Assembly (NCBI RefSeq): GCF_001613105.1
Contig: NZ_BDBS01000012.1
Location: 124,001 to 188,000 of the forward strand
Source of the DNA: Nocardia pseudobrasiliensis NBRC 108224
Lineage (GTDB): Bacteria; Actinomycetota; Actinomycetes; Mycobacteriales; Mycobacteriaceae
Length of the DNA stretch: 64,000 bases
Reading direction: 5' to 3'
In this document: positions 27,322 through 35,750 of the stretch, piece by piece
Layout: each line of letters opens with the position of its first letter
How positions within the stretch are numbered: the stretch's first letter is position 1
Translations under genes and position numbers: made by a program
Notes under the pieces: model-generated
The model's input: the letters and a program-made list of their open reading frames with translations, nothing else
Database searches by the model: none
What the model was told of the DNA's origin: nothing

Positions 27322-28023
27322 ATGCTCGAGTCACCAGCCCAGCCCGGCCTCCGGGAACGCAAGAAGCAGCAGACTCGACGCCGGATCATCGAGGTCGCGC
27401 TGCGTCTGTGTGATGCGCAGGGCTTCGATGCGACCACCGTCGAGCAGATCGCCGACGCCGCGGACGTCTCCCCGCGCACGGTCAACCGCTACTTCGAGTT
27501 GAAAGAGGACATCGTCCTCGCGCCCCTCCAGGACTTCGGCCAGATCATCGGTGACGAGCTGCGCAATCAGCCCGTCACCGGCAATGAGCTGCAGGCCCTG
27601 TTCGATACGTATCTGGCCGTGACCGAGGCGAGCATCGCCGGGCAGACCCTGCCCTTCGAGTGGTTCCAGCAGATGCAGCGCATCGTGCGCGCGAGCCCGA
27701 CCGTTCGCGCCCGCAGCATGGAACTCGCCGATACCAAGACCGTCACGATCCACAACACCCTGGCCGAGCGCCTGGGCACGGATCCGGATTCGCTGACCGT
27801 TCGCCTGATCGCGGGCACCTGGCACGCGATTCTGCGGACCGGCATGGAATGCGACAACACCCTCACCGAACGCGAACCCGTCGAGTCGGCCCGCGCCAGC
27901 ATCAGCGCGGTGCGCGGCGCGTTCGAGGAGTTCGTCCAGCGCTGCGTCCTGCCGCTGACGCGCGGCTGCCGCGCCGAGCGCAACACGGACGATCACGCCG
28001 TCGAAACCACCGCGATCGGCTGA
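27322..28023 (+). CDS. TetR-family regulator of the MFS exporter
   Basis: A 233-residue regulator. The DNA-binding domain reads RKKQQTRRRIIEVALRLCDA and then TTVEQIADAADVSPRTVNRY with the ending FELKEDIV. The C-terminal ligand domain contains a Trp-rich patch (LPFEWFQQM) that could contact a hydrophobic inducer. It is divergent from the 14-helix exporter and shares the CGACATT operators, so local repression is likely. Confidence 0.88.
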   Translation: MLESPAQPGLRERKKQQTRRRIIEVALRLCDAQGFDATTVEQIADAADVSPRTVNRYFELKEDIVLAPLQDFGQIIGDELRNQPVTGNELQALFDTYLAVTEASIAGQTLPFEWFQQMQRIVRASPTVRARSMELADTKTVTIHNTLAERLGTDPDSLTVRLIAGTWHAILRTGMECDNTLTEREPVESARASISAVRGAFEEFVQRCVLPLTRGCRAERNTDDHAVETTAIG

Positions 28024-28091
28024 GCGCAGCCGCATTCAGCGAGGGGGCACTGTTCGCGTCGCGCGGAGGCGATCGGTTACCATCCATTTCA

Positions 28092-28203
28092 GGTCATGAG
28101 TGCCAGCGCCAAGCCCCGGCTCGCTGGTCGGCAACCCTCCAGTTGCGGTGGGGTGCTCCGGGTGATGACCGGGCTCCCGAGAGTCGGGAGCAAGCGCGAC
28201 CCA
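28092..28203 (+). promoter_or_regulatory. SAM-IV riboswitch
   Basis: The 5' part GGTCATGAGTGCCAGCGCCA, then AAGCCCCGGCT, GCTGGTCGGCAACCCTCCA, GCGGTGGGGTGCTCCGGGTG and the closing ATGACC match the conserved core of the SAM-IV class, known upstream of metX-type genes in mycobacteria and streptomycetes. A 3' stem (GGGCTCCCGA / GTCGGGAGC) follows. When S-adenosylmethionine binds, expression of the downstream genes is expected to fall. It ends just before the ribosome site of a short leader ORF. Confidence 0.9.
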
Positions 28204-28216
28204 TTGGAGCAGGCCT

Positions 28217-28318
28217 ATGAGTAACCCGACCGCGCCCCGAGCCTTTCAAATCGAGGGCGACAAACCTGTCGCTACCATCGAAGCCGTGTGTTCTCTTCGG
28301 ACGGCGGCGGCCCGGTGA
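28217..28318 (+). CDS. 33-codon leader ORF coupled to metX
   Basis: ATG 28217 follows GGAG with a suitable gap and opens a 33-residue frame beginning [18 protein letters not shown]. Its TGA (28316-28318) overlaps a GTG start of metX at 28315 in the GTGA pattern of coupled genes. The riboswitch ends right before its ribosome site, so SAM may act by masking this site and metX may be translated by re-initiation. It has one Cys and no Met beyond the start, so a Met-starvation attenuator is not indicated. No homologue is known to me. Confidence 0.5.
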   Translation: MSNPTAPRAFQIEGDKPVATIEAVCSLRTAAAR

Positions 28319-29457
28319 CCGTGAGTATCGAATCGAGCACGGCGGCCGCACTGCTGCCCCCACCCAACGGACGCCTCGAGACGGTCGCCATCGGCGACCT
28401 GCGCCTCGAGAACGGCGCGGTGATCCAGGATGTCGAGCTGGCGGTGCAGCGCTGGGGTGAGCTGTCGCCGAATCTGGACAATGTCGTCCTGGTCGAACAC
28501 GCGCTGACCGGCGATTCGCATGTGGTCGGCGCACCGGACGCACTGCATCCGCTGCCCGGTTGGTGGGACGGCATCGTGGGCCCGGGGGCCGCGCTGGACA
28601 CCGGCGAGTGGTGTGTCATCGCCACCAATGTGTTGGGCGGCTGCAAGGGCAGCACCGGCCCGTCGTCGATCGCGCCCGACGGACGCCCGTGGGGCACACG
28701 CTTTCCCGAGATCTCCATCCGCGATCAGGTCGCCGCCGAGGTGGCGCTGTTCGATCTGCTGGGCATCGAGCGCCTGGCGGCCGTGGTCGGCGGATCGATG
28801 GGCGGTATGCGCGTTCTGGAGTGGATGGTCGGCCATCCGCAGCGCGTCGGCGCCGCACTGGTACTGGCCGTCGGGGCGCGGGCCACCGCGGATCAGATCG
28901 GCACCCAGACCACCCAGATCGCCGCGATCAAGGCCGATCCGGATTGGCAGGGCGGCGATTACCACGGCACCGGTCGCGTACCGACCACCGGTATGGGCCT
29001 GGCGCGCCGCATCGCGCACCTGACCTATCGCACCGAATTCGAACTCGACCACCGCTTCGAGAACTCCGCGCAGGGCGACGAGGATCCCCGCGACGGCGGC
29101 CGCTACGCGGTGCAGAGCTATCTGGAGTACCAGGCGCAGAAGCTGGTTCAGCGCTTCGACCCGGCCACCTATGTACTGCTCACCGAGGCCATGAACCGCC
29201 ACGACATCGGTCGCGGGCGCGGCGGTATCGAAGCCGCGCTGACCGCCACCGAGGTGCCCTGCGTCGTCGGAGGCGTCGACTCCGATCGGCTGTATCCGCT
29301 GCGCACCCAACAGGAGTTGGCGGATCTGCTGCCCGGCTGCAAGGAGCTCGAGGTGGTCCACTCGCGCGACGGGCACGACGGATTCCTCACCGAAACCGAG
29401 GCCGTGGGCAGGCTTCTCGTTGAGACGATGGAACTCGCCCGCAAGGCGCGCAACTGA
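28315..29457 (+). CDS. metX: Homoserine O-acetyltransferase
   Basis: A 380-residue alpha/beta-hydrolase-fold acetyltransferase making O-acetylhomoserine from homoserine and acetyl-CoA for methionine synthesis. Nucleophile Ser in [15 protein letters not shown], acid in [13 protein letters not shown] and His in [11 protein letters not shown] complete the triad. GTG 28315 is preferred since it overlaps the leader ORF stop and gives the usual family length; GTG 28288 would add nine residues. The sulfhydrylase gene metY, usually directly upstream in mycobacteria, is absent. Regulation is by the SAM-IV element. Confidence 0.95.
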   Translation: MTVSIESSTAAALLPPPNGRLETVAIGDLRLENGAVIQDVELAVQRWGELSPNLDNVVLVEHALTGDSHVVGAPDALHPLPGWWDGIVGPGAALDTGEWCVIATNVLGGCKGSTGPSSIAPDGRPWGTRFPEISIRDQVAAEVALFDLLGIERLAAVVGGSMGGMRVLEWMVGHPQRVGAALVLAVGARATADQIGTQTTQIAAIKADPDWQGGDYHGTGRVPTTGMGLARRIAHLTYRTEFELDHRFENSAQGDEDPRDGGRYAVQSYLEYQAQKLVQRFDPATYVLLTEAMNRHDIGRGRGGIEAALTATEVPCVVGGVDSDRLYPLRTQQELADLLPGCKELEVVHSRDGHDGFLTETEAVGRLLVETMELARKARN

Positions 29458-29460
29458 GGT

Positions 29461-29778
29461 TCAGGCGACGCCCAGGCTGCTGATCGTCATCGCCAGGGCG
29501 ATGATGCTCCCCCCGAGGACGGTATAGGCACCGACATCGAACGGCTTGCTGCGCACTGCCAGCAGGCCGACTCGCAGGGTCGGCAGGCACAACCGCAACG
29601 CGCCCGCCAGCAAGGTCGCGCCGCCGACCACGAATGCGCCACGCCGCCAGCGATCCTGGGCGACGAACACCGCGGCGACCACCAGCACCGCCGCCACAAG
29701 GAGTATGGGCAGATTGGTCCGGAGGAATCGTCCGATCGGGCCGTGCTGATGGGCGTGGGACTCGGGCGCTTCGGTCAC
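29461..29778 (-). CDS. DUF3017 membrane protein
   Basis: A 105-residue protein with three hydrophobic segments (TNLPILLVAAVLVVAAVFVA, then one around residues 50-68 and one at the C-terminus) after a His-rich soluble start (ESHAHQHGP). It matches DUF3017, a small actinobacterial membrane family of unknown role that in M. tuberculosis lies next to folD. It is convergent with metX, separated by 3 bp. No folD is seen here. Confidence 0.75.
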   Translation of the reverse strand: MTEAPESHAHQHGPIGRFLRTNLPILLVAAVLVVAAVFVAQDRWRRGAFVVGGATLLAGALRLCLPTLRVGLLAVRSKPFDVGAYTVLGGSIIALAMTISSLGVA

Positions 29779-30289
29779 GCCGATATTCTCGCATCACCCT
29801 GGACGCTATAAAGCCGCAGCCCAATTTCCCCGGGCCCGGTGCCCGCGTTCGGAATTCACCGTTGGTGCGGGCCGGCCCCGACGCACGGGCAGGGGGGACT
29901 GCGCCTCGAGGCCGGCCCCGACGCCGTGCGCGATACGCCGATGAGCGGCGTCTCCCGTGCGGCGTGGTAACTCGTGTTCGGATGGATCCTTTCGAGCTCC
30001 AATTTAACAACCCGATTCTGATTTCAGTTATTAGCCAGCAAACAAACAGGATTAGATTCAGTATCAACCAGATAACAAACCAGTCTAGATCCTTTCTTCC
30101 GATAAGTTTCCTCATAATCTTTGATTTCCCATCGCATTTTGCCCAGGAATCGCAGGAGAGCTCTGCGCAGCCGAAACCGCTGCTCAATTGTTGTAATCGC
30201 AAAAAGAAGACCCCTGATCTTCCGGATCGCCCGAGCCCGGGGCGTGTCGCTGCCTGCCGGTGGAATTGCGATGTTGAAAGCTGGGACGC
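29779..30289. other. Non-coding stretch with an AT-rich core
   Basis: About 510 bp. From roughly 29995 to 30190 the base composition drops far below the surrounding high-GC level, with runs such as ATTTAACAACCCGATTCTGA. Open frames exist on both strands (for example a minus-strand frame with a hydrophobic WFVIWLILNLILFVCWL stretch at about 30030-30115), but none has a ribosome site. It may hold a strong promoter for the downstream esterase or be foreign DNA. Confidence 0.6.
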
Positions 30290-31414
30290 ATGACCCTGAC
30301 CGCCAGCGCATCCCCTCGTATCTCTCGATCTACTCGACTGGTGAGCAACAGCGTGGTAACCGGGTTGCTCCTCGGAGTTCTGAGCTCGTTCGGCGCCGGT
30401 GCCGCGACCGCCGAACCGACCGCTGTGCTGGACTCGATATTCACCGGAGCGGTGGCGGATGACGGATCCCGGATCGTCGACGGAGAACAGATCGACGATC
30501 ACAGCGTCCGGCTGCAGGTGTACTCGGCGGCCATGGACAAGACATTTCCCGTGGAGATCCAGCGGCCCGGCGATACCTCCCAACCCCGACCGAGCCTGTA
30601 TCTGCTGAGCGGTTTGGACGCCGGTGAAAGCGTCGCGTCCTGGCAGGCGCAAACCGATGTTCGCCAGTTCCTTTCGGACCGGAATGTGAATCTGATCCTG
30701 CCGATCGGCGGAAAGGCCAGTTACTACACCGACTGGATCAACGACGATCCGACCCTGGGCCGCAACAAGTGGCGGACGTATCTGACCGAGGAGCTGCCCC
30801 CGCTGATGGATGCGGCGCTGGGCACCAACGGGGTCAACGGCATCGCGGGTATCTCCACCTCCGGCACTTCCGTTCTGGCCCTTCCCATTGCGAAGCCGGG
30901 CCTGTACAAGGTGGCGGCCTCCTACAGCGGCTGCGCCCAGACCAGCGATCCGACCGGCACCTACTTCGTGCGCACCGCGGTCGCCGCGGGTGGCGGCGAT
31001 CCGACGAATATGTGGGGCCCGCCGGGATCGCCGGAATGGGTGGCCAATGATCCCTACGTGCACGCCGAGGAACTGCGCGGAGTCGAGCTGTACCTGTCCT
31101 CGGGCACCGGCCGCCCCGGCAAGTACGACACGATCGAAGGCCGCGAGGAACAGCTCGGCGACGGCCGAACCCAAATCGACGGCAAGACCAACCAACTCGG
31201 CCCGCTCGGCCTGGTGAACCAGATCCTCGTCGGCGGCACCATCGAAAGCGCCACCAGCTACTGCACCCACCGCATGGCCGATAAGCTCGCCTCCCTGGAC
31301 ATTCCCGCCACCGTTCACTACAGCGCGGGCACCCACTCCTGGGGTTACTGGCAGGACGAGTTCAAGAACTCCTGGCCGACCCTCGCCCACGGCCTGGGAC
31401 TGCCGGAGGAGTGA
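30290..31414 (+). CDS. Antigen 85-like mycolyltransferase/esterase
   Basis: A 374-residue exported alpha/beta hydrolase of the antigen 85 family, which transfers mycolic acids onto trehalose and arabinogalactan in the cell envelope. A signal peptide ends near GAATA-EPT (about residue 41). The nucleophile is Ser191 in GIAGISTSGTSVLALP (LSMSG in classical Ag85), YYTDWINDD precedes it, and the catalytic His lies in HYSAGTHSWGYWQDEF, very close to the Ag85 GTHSWEYW motif. Two Cys (YSGCAQ, TSYCTHR) may pair. The N-terminal insert (SRIVDGEQIDDHS) differs from typical family members. Confidence 0.85.
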   Translation: MTLTASASPRISRSTRLVSNSVVTGLLLGVLSSFGAGAATAEPTAVLDSIFTGAVADDGSRIVDGEQIDDHSVRLQVYSAAMDKTFPVEIQRPGDTSQPRPSLYLLSGLDAGESVASWQAQTDVRQFLSDRNVNLILPIGGKASYYTDWINDDPTLGRNKWRTYLTEELPPLMDAALGTNGVNGIAGISTSGTSVLALPIAKPGLYKVAASYSGCAQTSDPTGTYFVRTAVAAGGGDPTNMWGPPGSPEWVANDPYVHAEELRGVELYLSSGTGRPGKYDTIEGREEQLGDGRTQIDGKTNQLGPLGLVNQILVGGTIESATSYCTHRMADKLASLDIPATVHYSAGTHSWGYWQDEFKNSWPTLAHGLGLPEE

Positions 31415-31486
31415 CAGCGGTCCGGACGGTCGGTCGACACGCCCCGTGCGACCGGCCGTCCGATAGGGCGAGGGATACTGACAGCC

Positions 31487-31951
31487 GTGCTGCACGTCGT
31501 ATTCTTCGAGCCTCGGATTCCACCCAATACGGGTAATGCCATTCGGCTGGCGGCCGGGACCGGGTGCGAACTGCATTTGATCGAGCCGCTGGGATTCGAT
31601 CTGTCGGAGCCGAAGCTGCGCCGCGCCGGACTGGACTACCACGACCTGGCCTCGGTGACCGTGCACGAAAACCTTTCGGCCGCTTGGGAAACCATCCGTC
31701 CCGAGCGAGTATTCGCCTTCACCGCGCGGGCGACCACGCGCAATACCGATATCGCCTACCGCAAGGGCGATGTATTGCTGTTCGGACCGGAGCCCACGGG
31801 CCTGCCGGACGAGGTGCTCATCGATCCGCGCGTCACCGATCAGTTGCGCATTCCCATGCTGCCCGGGCGGCGGTCGATGAATCTGTCCAACGCCGCGGCG
31901 GTCGCGGTGTACGAGGCGTGGCGGCAGTTGGGATTCCCCGGGGCGGTGTGA
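31487..31951 (+). CDS. trmL: tRNA (cytidine/uridine-34 2'-O) methyltransferase
   Basis: A 154-residue SPOUT methyltransferase that uses SAM to methylate the ribose of the wobble base in tRNA-Leu. Signature N-terminus FFEPRIPPNTGNAIRLAAGT, the central KLRRAGLDYHD, and the knot-forming LLFGPEPTGLPDE and IPMLPGRRSMNLSNAAAVAV. The length is standard. Start GTG 31487. It lies 72 bp after the esterase and 57 bp before the DUF3533 gene, all rightward. Confidence 0.92.
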   Translation: MLHVVFFEPRIPPNTGNAIRLAAGTGCELHLIEPLGFDLSEPKLRRAGLDYHDLASVTVHENLSAAWETIRPERVFAFTARATTRNTDIAYRKGDVLLFGPEPTGLPDEVLIDPRVTDQLRIPMLPGRRSMNLSNAAAVAVYEAWRQLGFPGAV

Positions 31952-32008
31952 CCGCCCGCGCCGCATGTCGAATGGAGATTGCCGAAGGTGTGCTGTTAGC
32001 GTCGCGCT

Positions 32009-33265
32009 GTGACGCCGACGATCGACGGGGACGGTGAAGACGCTCCTTCCGGCTGGGACCACAAGCTGTGGGCGGTCCCGCTCGTCATCGCGATGGGGTT
32101 GCTGAGCCTGCTGGCGCTGTCGTATCTGGGCAGCATCCTGCATCCGCAGCGGAATCTGCACGACTTTCCGCTGGTGCTGGTGAACAACGATCGCGGCGAA
32201 TACGGCAACGAGGTCGCCGAGCGGGTCCGCGCCGCGTTTCCTCCCGATCAGGTCCGGCTGCGGATCACCGACGCCGCCGAGGCCGACCGGCAGCTGTCGC
32301 TCGCCGATGTCTACGGGGCGATCTGGATCCCCGAGGACTTCAGCGACCGGCTGACCGCCCTCACCCAGCCGGGCCCGGGACCCACGACAGCGCCGAGCAT
32401 CGAGGTGCAGACCAATCCGCGCGCGGGCACGACCGCGGTCACCCTGACCACACAGCTGATCACCCCTGTACTCGACGGCATCAATCGAGAACTCGGCACG
32501 ACAGTGACCGAACGCGCGCGGACCGGTGGCGTATCGATGTCGGACGCGGCCCTGGTCACACTCGCCGAACCCGTGCACGTCGCCGTGACGCAATACGCGG
32601 CGCTGCCCGAGGGCACGGCCAACGGGATCTCCGCCTTCTACTACACCCTGCTGGTGGTATTCGCGGGCGTCACCGGCAGCCAGTTGATCAATGTCGGCGT
32701 CGATACCGTCACCCAGGGCGATCCGACCATCTCGCCGTGGCGCGCACTGCTTTTCAAATGGGCGCTGATCGCGGTGGTGGCCCTGGCGATGGCGGGGAGC
32801 TATCAGCTCATCGCGTCCGCGCTGGGGATGCCGATCGGACATCGGCTGACGCTGTACTGCTTCAGCGTCTTCGCCGCGCTCGCGATGGGTATGACCGCGC
32901 TGGCCAACCTGGCCGTCGTGGCGACCGTCGCCTCCGCGCTGCGACTGCCGGTGCTGAACAACCTGGGCATGCCGATCAATATGCTGATCTTCATCGCGCT
33001 CGGCCTGCCGTCCTCCGGCGGCATCATGCCGATCGAGGCCACACCGCCTTTGTACGGGGCGCTGGCGGAATTCGAACCCATGCATCAGGTCTACCTCGGC
33101 GTTCGCTCGATCCTGTACCTGGATGCCCGCGCCGCGGCCGGACTGACCCGGGCGCTGGCGATGTGCGGGGTCGGCGTGGTTTTCGCGATCGTGGTCGGGG
33201 TGCTGACCACGCTCGGCTACGACCGGCTGCGGGCGCGACTGGCCCAGCCCGAGACCGAGGGCTGA
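32009..33265 (+). CDS. DUF3533 / YhgE-Pip-like membrane protein
   Basis: A 418-residue membrane protein of the ABC-2-permease-like YhgE/DUF3533 type. One N-terminal helix (LWAVPLVIAMGLLSLLALSY) is followed by a large extracytoplasmic domain (about residues 45-205) containing the family sequence LVLVNNDRGEYGNEVAERV, then five helices to the C-terminus. Mycobacterial relatives are linked to lipid or siderophore export, and others to phage reception; the role here is unknown. No ATPase gene is adjacent. Confidence 0.75.
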   Translation: MTPTIDGDGEDAPSGWDHKLWAVPLVIAMGLLSLLALSYLGSILHPQRNLHDFPLVLVNNDRGEYGNEVAERVRAAFPPDQVRLRITDAAEADRQLSLADVYGAIWIPEDFSDRLTALTQPGPGPTTAPSIEVQTNPRAGTTAVTLTTQLITPVLDGINRELGTTVTERARTGGVSMSDAALVTLAEPVHVAVTQYAALPEGTANGISAFYYTLLVVFAGVTGSQLINVGVDTVTQGDPTISPWRALLFKWALIAVVALAMAGSYQLIASALGMPIGHRLTLYCFSVFAALAMGMTALANLAVVATVASALRLPVLNNLGMPINMLIFIALGLPSSGGIMPIEATPPLYGALAEFEPMHQVYLGVRSILYLDARAAAGLTRALAMCGVGVVFAIVVGVLTTLGYDRLRARLAQPETEG

Positions 33266-33278
33266 GTTCGGGTCGGAT

Positions 33279-33506
33279 TCAGTCGATCTCGAAACGCTTG
33301 AATCGGGACGTCGCGCCGGCGGTGAGGCGCACACGACTCTTGGCGACGCCGAAATGAGCGGCCAGCAGTTCGATCGCGGCCCTGTTGGCCTTACCCTCCA
33401 CGGCGGGAGCGCGCACGTACAACCGCAGAGTGCCGTCGTCGAGGGTTTCGACGAGCGGGCCCTTGCCGCTGTTGGGTTTGATGGTCGCCCGGACCACGGT
33501 CGACAC
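33279..33506 (-). CDS. DUF167 (YggU) family protein
   Basis: A 75-residue small alpha/beta protein. RLYVRAPAVEGKANRAAIEL is the family signature, followed by AKSRVRLTAGATSRFKRFEI. Structures of this family are known but the function is not. It is convergent with the DUF3533 gene and precedes the lipoprotein gene on the same strand, 40 bp away. Confidence 0.88.
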   Translation of the reverse strand: MSTVVRATIKPNSGKGPLVETLDDGTLRLYVRAPAVEGKANRAAIELLAAHFGVAKSRVRLTAGATSRFKRFEID

Positions 33507-33546
33507 GCGCTACTCCTGACCTCGACGCCTATGCGCAGGGTAGCCG

Positions 33547-34680
33547 TCATGGCAGCGCCCAGGGCAGCCGGATATCGACGATATCGTGGGCCAGCACCCG
33601 CATCTCGGTGGCGACCGACAGTACGAGATCGCCCGAATGCACGGTATGGACGCGATCCATCCCCGAGCGCTGAATTCGCACCGCCGCCCGCGGGGTGAGC
33701 GCGGCATAGCGCAGCGTGTCGGCATCACCGCGTCGATCCCACTGCGCGCCGGTGCGGGTCCACACCGCCGTGCCGGTCAGCCGATCCGGTGCGGCGGGCT
33801 CCCACAGCAGTCCGGTCGCGGTGGCGGTGGCACCGGCCCAGCGCAGATCCGTCACCGAGGAGCAGGTGGACAGCTCGGGCAGTCCGAAGGGATCGATGCG
33901 ACCTTCGGGCAGCGTCACCACCACCAGATGTCCAGTACCACAGGACTTTCCGTCGCGGGAGTACCCGGCGAACACCACCTCCCGCCCGTCGGCTCGGAAC
34001 GCACCGGGCGACAGGGCGGTATTGATGCCGTCGACTCGGCCCAGTCCTCGCGCCGCGCCGGTATCGGGATCGACGAGGAACAGGTGATTGATACCCCAGG
34101 TCGCGCCGGACGGGGCCTCGATCCGATCGATGATCAGCGCGGTGGCGTCCGCGGCGATCAGCCTCGGCGCGGACAGCACATTGCCGGGTGCGAGCGACTC
34201 GGGCGGTGGCGGAAGCGCAACCGCCACGGGCACAGCCTGTTTCGGATCACGCAGATCCGCCCGGGCGAAGCCGCCGGACTGCCACCAGCCGACGGTCGTT
34301 CCCTCGAGCGGAAAGATCCGCTCGCATCGGCAGTCGATTCGCGCGGACGACATCGCGCCGCCCGCCGCATCGAACGAACGCAGTCCACCCGCATCGTCGA
34401 GGACGAAGACCCGCGAATTATCGCGAGTGAAGCCGAAATCGGCGTAAACCCCGGGCTGCCGGGCGAGGATCCGCTCCGGCGTGGCCAGCACCAACTCGTC
34501 ATGGGAGCGATAGACGAACGGCCGCCTGCCCGCCGCGGTCAGGGCATCGCCCCGCACTCCCACCGCCGATTTCGCCGTCGGCGGCCCCGAAAGCCCATCG
34601 GCACAACCGGAAGCGATGATCAATCCGACCATGACCAGCACCGCCGGGACACATCGAGGCCGAACACCGTTGCCGCTCAT
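33547..34680 (-). CDS. Lipoprotein with beta-propeller-like repeats, third gene of the lysozyme operon
   Basis: A 377-residue lipoprotein from ATG 34680. The leader PAVLVMVGLIIASGC gives lipidated Cys26. The rest is beta-rich with recurring blocks of about 45 residues (RVFVLDDAGGLRSFDA, TALIIDRIEA, NHLFLVDPDTGAARGL, REVVFAGYSRDGKSC, ATGLLWEPAAPDRLTG), like a six- or seven-bladed propeller. No enzyme motif is seen. Its ATG overlaps the stop of the WXG-like/GH19 gene (ATGA), so the two proteins are made together. It could anchor, present or neutralise the hydrolase in the periplasm; this is inference. Confidence 0.7.
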   Translation of the reverse strand: MSGNGVRPRCVPAVLVMVGLIIASGCADGLSGPPTAKSAVGVRGDALTAAGRRPFVYRSHDELVLATPERILARQPGVYADFGFTRDNSRVFVLDDAGGLRSFDAAGGAMSSARIDCRCERIFPLEGTTVGWWQSGGFARADLRDPKQAVPVAVALPPPPESLAPGNVLSAPRLIAADATALIIDRIEAPSGATWGINHLFLVDPDTGAARGLGRVDGINTALSPGAFRADGREVVFAGYSRDGKSCGTGHLVVVTLPEGRIDPFGLPELSTCSSVTDLRWAGATATATGLLWEPAAPDRLTGTAVWTRTGAQWDRRGDADTLRYAALTPRAAVRIQRSGMDRVHTVHSGDLVLSVATEMRVLAHDIVDIRLPWALP

Positions 34681-35750
34681 GCCAGTACCGCCAGGGCGCG
34701 GCGGTAATAGGTCTCGCGGGCGGCCAGACCATGCTCGCCACCATTGACCGCGCGGGTGACACCCACGAAATCCCCGGCGTCGGCGAGGGTGTTGATATCG
34801 CGAATGGTCCAGTACCACTGGGCAATTCGGAACCCAACCTCGGGACCGGCCGCCAATTCGGGGCTGCCCTCGAGGTCGAGGCCCAGCGCCGCACCGGCGG
34901 CCCGATAGTTGGCTCGCCCGGTCAGCTGAAGGGGCCCTCGACCGTGATAGCGGGGGCCGTCACCGGGTTCGGTATTACCTGCGCCCGGATTCGCCCCGTC
35001 GGGGTCGTACTGCCGGAAATACTCCTCATCGCCCAATTCCTCGAAGTACCGCAATTCACCGCTCTCGTGGGCGATCTGCGCCAGGAACGCGGCCTGCCGC
35101 AGTGGAGTGACGATCTCGCCCTCCCGCATCGCGGCATTGAGCGCGGGCAGATACTCCCGCGCCCGGTCGACCGGAAGTTCGGGCATGACGGCGAGGAGTT
35201 GTTCGGCCGTGACCGCGACGAACGCGCCCTCGCCTTCGACGGGCAGCGCCGGAAGCGTGAGAAACGCCGCGGGATGGACCATTTCACCGAGGGCCGCCCT
35301 GATGGCCCGATGGCCGGATTCGTCGGCCCTGGCGACGGCCGCGACGGCCTCGGTGATCACCTCGTTCCATTCCGCGGCCAACGACTGTGGGTCGGCCGTC
35401 ACGGTCCAGTCGTCGGCGACCACGCAACCGGCGGCCTCGGCGTCGGCGACGTAATCCAGGAGCGCGAGGCCGGTGTGATGCAGATCCGACAGGGCGCGCA
35501 CCCCGGTGTCGCGCAATTTCTCGGCGCGGGCGCACAGCAGGCGGCTGTGGTTGTGCGAGGTCTCGACGTGGGCGAGCACGGCATCGTAGGCCGCGCCCTG
35601 CCAGCCGTCGCCGTCGAGTCGCCGGCATTCGTCGAGTACGCGGGCCGACAGGGCCTCCACCTCCTGGATGTGCCGATCGAATTCCGCGCGCAGAGATTCG
35701 GCGGCCGACGCGGCGCGCCAATTGGCGAGTATCGAACGCGGCGGGGTCAT
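34677..35750 (-). CDS. WXG-like domain fused to GH19-type lysozyme/chitinase
   Basis: A 357-residue two-domain protein. Residues 1-115 are a helical hairpin with a W-x-G turn (GDGWQGAAYDAVLAHVE, Trp50-Gln-Gly52), like WXG100/LXG type VII export domains. After a linker, residues 175-357 form a GH19-type glycoside hydrolase: RQAAFLAQIAHESGELRYFE with catalytic Glu229 and a second Glu near 237-238, RYHGRGPLQLTGRANYRAAG, and QWYWTIRDINTLAD. GH19 domains in phage endolysins cut peptidoglycan; others cut chitin. There is no signal peptide, so export by type VII secretion is plausible. It overlaps both neighbours by 4 bp. Confidence 0.75.
   Translation of the reverse strand: MTPPRSILANWRAASAAESLRAEFDRHIQEVEALSARVLDECRRLDGDGWQGAAYDAVLAHVETSHNHSRLLCARAEKLRDTGVRALSDLHHTGLALLDYVADAEAAGCVVADDWTVTADPQSLAAEWNEVITEAVAAVARADESGHRAIRAALGEMVHPAAFLTLPALPVEGEGAFVAVTAEQLLAVMPELPVDRAREYLPALNAAMREGEIVTPLRQAAFLAQIAHESGELRYFEELGDEEYFRQYDPDGANPGAGNTEPGDGPRYHGRGPLQLTGRANYRAAGAALGLDLEGSPELAAGPEVGFRIAQWYWTIRDINTLADAGDFVGVTRAVNGGEHGLAARETYYRRALAVLA

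Noticed and set aside
28288..28314. GTG 28288 as the metX start
   Set aside because: It adds nine residues inside the leader ORF and has no good ribosome site; GTG 28315 fits the coupled overlap and family length better. Not excluded.
30024..30311. A minus-strand 95-codon frame and a hydrophobic frame starting near 30115 in the AT-rich patch
   Set aside because: No ribosome site, no recognisable domain, and the first begins inside the esterase gene. Kept only as a remark on the patch.
29387..33550. A 1387-codon open frame on the minus strand
   Set aside because: It runs antisense through metX-side genes, the esterase, trmL and the DUF3533 gene. Its sequence is Arg/His/Gly-rich without domains; it is open only because of high GC content.
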